64,000 nt of DNA, from contig NZ_LKEU01000037.1 of the NCBI RefSeq assembly GCF_001766835.1, forward strand, positions 124,001 through 188,000. Direction: 5' to 3'. The translations under genes were made by a program, and so were the position numbers. This DNA comes from Acetobacterium wieringae. GTDB taxonomy: Bacteria; Bacillota; Clostridia; Eubacteriales; Eubacteriaceae. The notes beneath the pieces were generated by a model. It was not told the DNA's origin. It did no database searches and saw only the letters and a list, made by a program, of their open reading frames with translations. Below, one piece after another: positions 63,347-64,000 of the stretch. How positions within the stretch are numbered: the first letter of the stretch is position 1; each line of letters starts with the position of its first letter.

Positions 63347-63496
63347 AATGAATTCAATGTTCTTACGAAATAAGCAGATCTGAATAATTTTGGCCGTTTT
63401 TATGACAATCTAATCATTTCTGTCGAAACGCATAATAACGGCTTCCATCTCATGTTAATGAGGTTTTTATAAGACTTACCGTCCCAGATCGTTTGA

Positions 63497-63510
63497 TTTA
63501 ACCGGTTCAA
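63497..63510. promoter_or_regulatory. AACCGGTT operator candidate at the MFS promoter
   Basis: TTTAACCGGTTCAA, one mismatch from a full palindrome, lies 7 bp past the -10 element. Confidence 0.65.
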
Positions 63511-63517
63511 TAAATGT

Positions 63518-63546
63518 ATTGTAATCGGTTTTTTACGAAAAGTCAA
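63518..63546 (-). promoter_or_regulatory. Sigma-A promoter upstream of the corrinoid remnant and MFS gene
   Basis: On the minus strand TTGACT, 17 bp, TACAAT. The same architecture as the UroD-family promoter at 23695-23723. Confidence 0.75.
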
Positions 63547-63567
63547 TACATTTTACATTTATTTAAT

Positions 63568-63581
63568 TTTAACTGGTTAAA
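63568..63581. promoter_or_regulatory. Second operator candidate TTTAACTGGTTAAA
   Basis: A palindrome with one central change, between the divergent MFS and TetR promoters. Confidence 0.6.
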
Positions 63582-63591
63582 TATAATTTAT

Positions 63592-63620
63592 TTGCATCTA
63601 TTTATTAAAAGTGTTAGAAT
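63592..63620 (+). promoter_or_regulatory. Promoter of the TetR gene
   Basis: TTGCAT, 17 bp, TAGAAT, about 40 bp before the start codon. Confidence 0.45.
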
Positions 63621-63659
63621 AAAATGATACCCCAAAATACCATTATGAAAGAGATGACC

Positions 63660-64000
63660 ATGAATAACCAAAAAGAACAGATCCTCCAGGTAGCCAGCCA
63701 GTTATTTTATGAACAGGGCTATAAAAAAACCTATCTGGATCAGATTGCCGCAATCTGTGAAATTACCAAGCCCCTGATTTCCTATTACTATAAATCGAAA
63801 TCCAGTCTGGCCCGGGCCGTCAGCGATACCTTTCTCTTTGAACTTAAGAATAAAGTGGCTCTGAAACTTTATACCGACTATTTTAAAGAACGAAAAGCAG
63901 ATCTGCAGGTCAGCACCGCCGTAGAAATTCGGCTCTATAACCAGATGTTTCTGGCCGATCCCAAAGCGATGCGCTTTTTAAAAGAATTAGCCGATGACAA
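63660..64000 (+). CDS. TetR/AcrR-family regulator, C-terminus cut by window edge
   Basis: The first 113 codons are inside the window. The HTH is clear: YLDQIAAICEITKPLISYYYKSKSSL. The ATG at 63660 is the nearest start to the fold; an in-frame ATG at 63645 is also possible and neither has a strong ribosome-binding site. It is divergent from the MFS transporter, with two AACCGGTT-like palindromes in between. It likely represses the transporter and, through the same palindrome at 23674, the UroD-family methyltransferase gene. Confidence 0.85.
   Translation, partial: MNNQKEQILQVASQLFYEQGYKKTYLDQIAAICEITKPLISYYYKSKSSLARAVSDTFLFELKNKVALKLYTDYFKERKADLQVSTAVEIRLYNQMFLADPKAMRFLKELADD

Noticed and set aside
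1-64000. CRISPR arrays, tRNA or rRNA genes, prophage or transposase genes
   Set aside because: No regular repeat-spacer pattern, tRNA-like CCA-ended cloverleaf, rRNA sequence, integrase or transposase was found in the window.

Overview
This 64 kb window comes from a low-to-moderate G+C, Gram-positive, strictly anaerobic bacterium. Shine-Dalgarno sites are strong (AGGAGG type) and promoters have the sigma-A form (TTGACA-17-TATAAT). Ferredoxin- and flavodoxin-type redox proteins are common, and there is a UroD-type methyltransferase plus a corrinoid-protein remnant. ABC-F and FtsH genes, ChW repeats and an NPKTG sorting signal also occur. An acetogenic member of the Eubacteriaceae such as Acetobacterium fits best; this is inference, as no rRNA marker is present.

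Layout. 1-9 kb: rsmA (cut by the left edge), a secreted CHAP amidase, a D-2-hydroxyacid dehydrogenase, a flavodoxin-family reductase, an ABC-2 exporter with a divergent TetR regulator and candidate operator, and a thymidylate synthase-like protein. 9-22 kb: an NPKTG-anchored surface protein, an Old Yellow Enzyme/enoate reductase-type flavoprotein, an RsmH paralogue, FtsH, a TetR regulator, an ABC-F ATPase behind a probable attenuator, and a MarR/MFS drug-efflux operon. 22-30 kb: a frameshifted UroD-family methyltransferase, a membrane protein, an ADP-ribosylglycohydrolase fused to a GNAT domain, an SGNH hydrolase and a large chemoreceptor.

30-37 kb: an apparent catabolic operon for an amine, imino acid or opine (RidA, three-part FAD/Fe-S dehydrogenase, DAO-type flavoprotein) with an AraC regulator and an ornithine cyclodeaminase-family enzyme. 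Matching terminator-like hairpins precede both the operon and the AraC gene. 36-41 kb: GNAT, terpenoid-cyclase-fold protein, SAM methyltransferase, XRE regulator and a divergent MerR/carboxymuconolactone decarboxylase pair. 41-48 kb: hydrolase, MerR regulator, two complementary flavodoxin-fold proteins, a NapH-like polyferredoxin, a Crp/Fnr regulator and a split permease carrying a ferredoxin domain. 48-56 kb: surface or sensor proteins, an S33 hydrolase, a second large chemoreceptor and a PAS-SARP regulator. 56-64 kb: LeuCD-type hydro-lyase, a TipA-like MerR regulator with a 108-nt palindromic leader, a BspA/ChW surface protein, an MFS transporter, a corrinoid-protein remnant and a TetR gene cut by the right edge.

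The most notable pattern links the two ends of the accessory DNA. The promoters of the UroD methyltransferase (23.7 kb) and of the MFS transporter (63.5 kb) share one architecture: TTGACW-17-TACAAT followed by an AACCGGTT palindrome. A further copy of the palindrome lies before the TetR gene, which suggests a small TetR-controlled methyl-donor uptake and demethylation regulon that is now partly decayed. Other points of interest are three 19-bp-spacer MerR promoters and an internal ribosome-binding site giving a TipAS-like short product.
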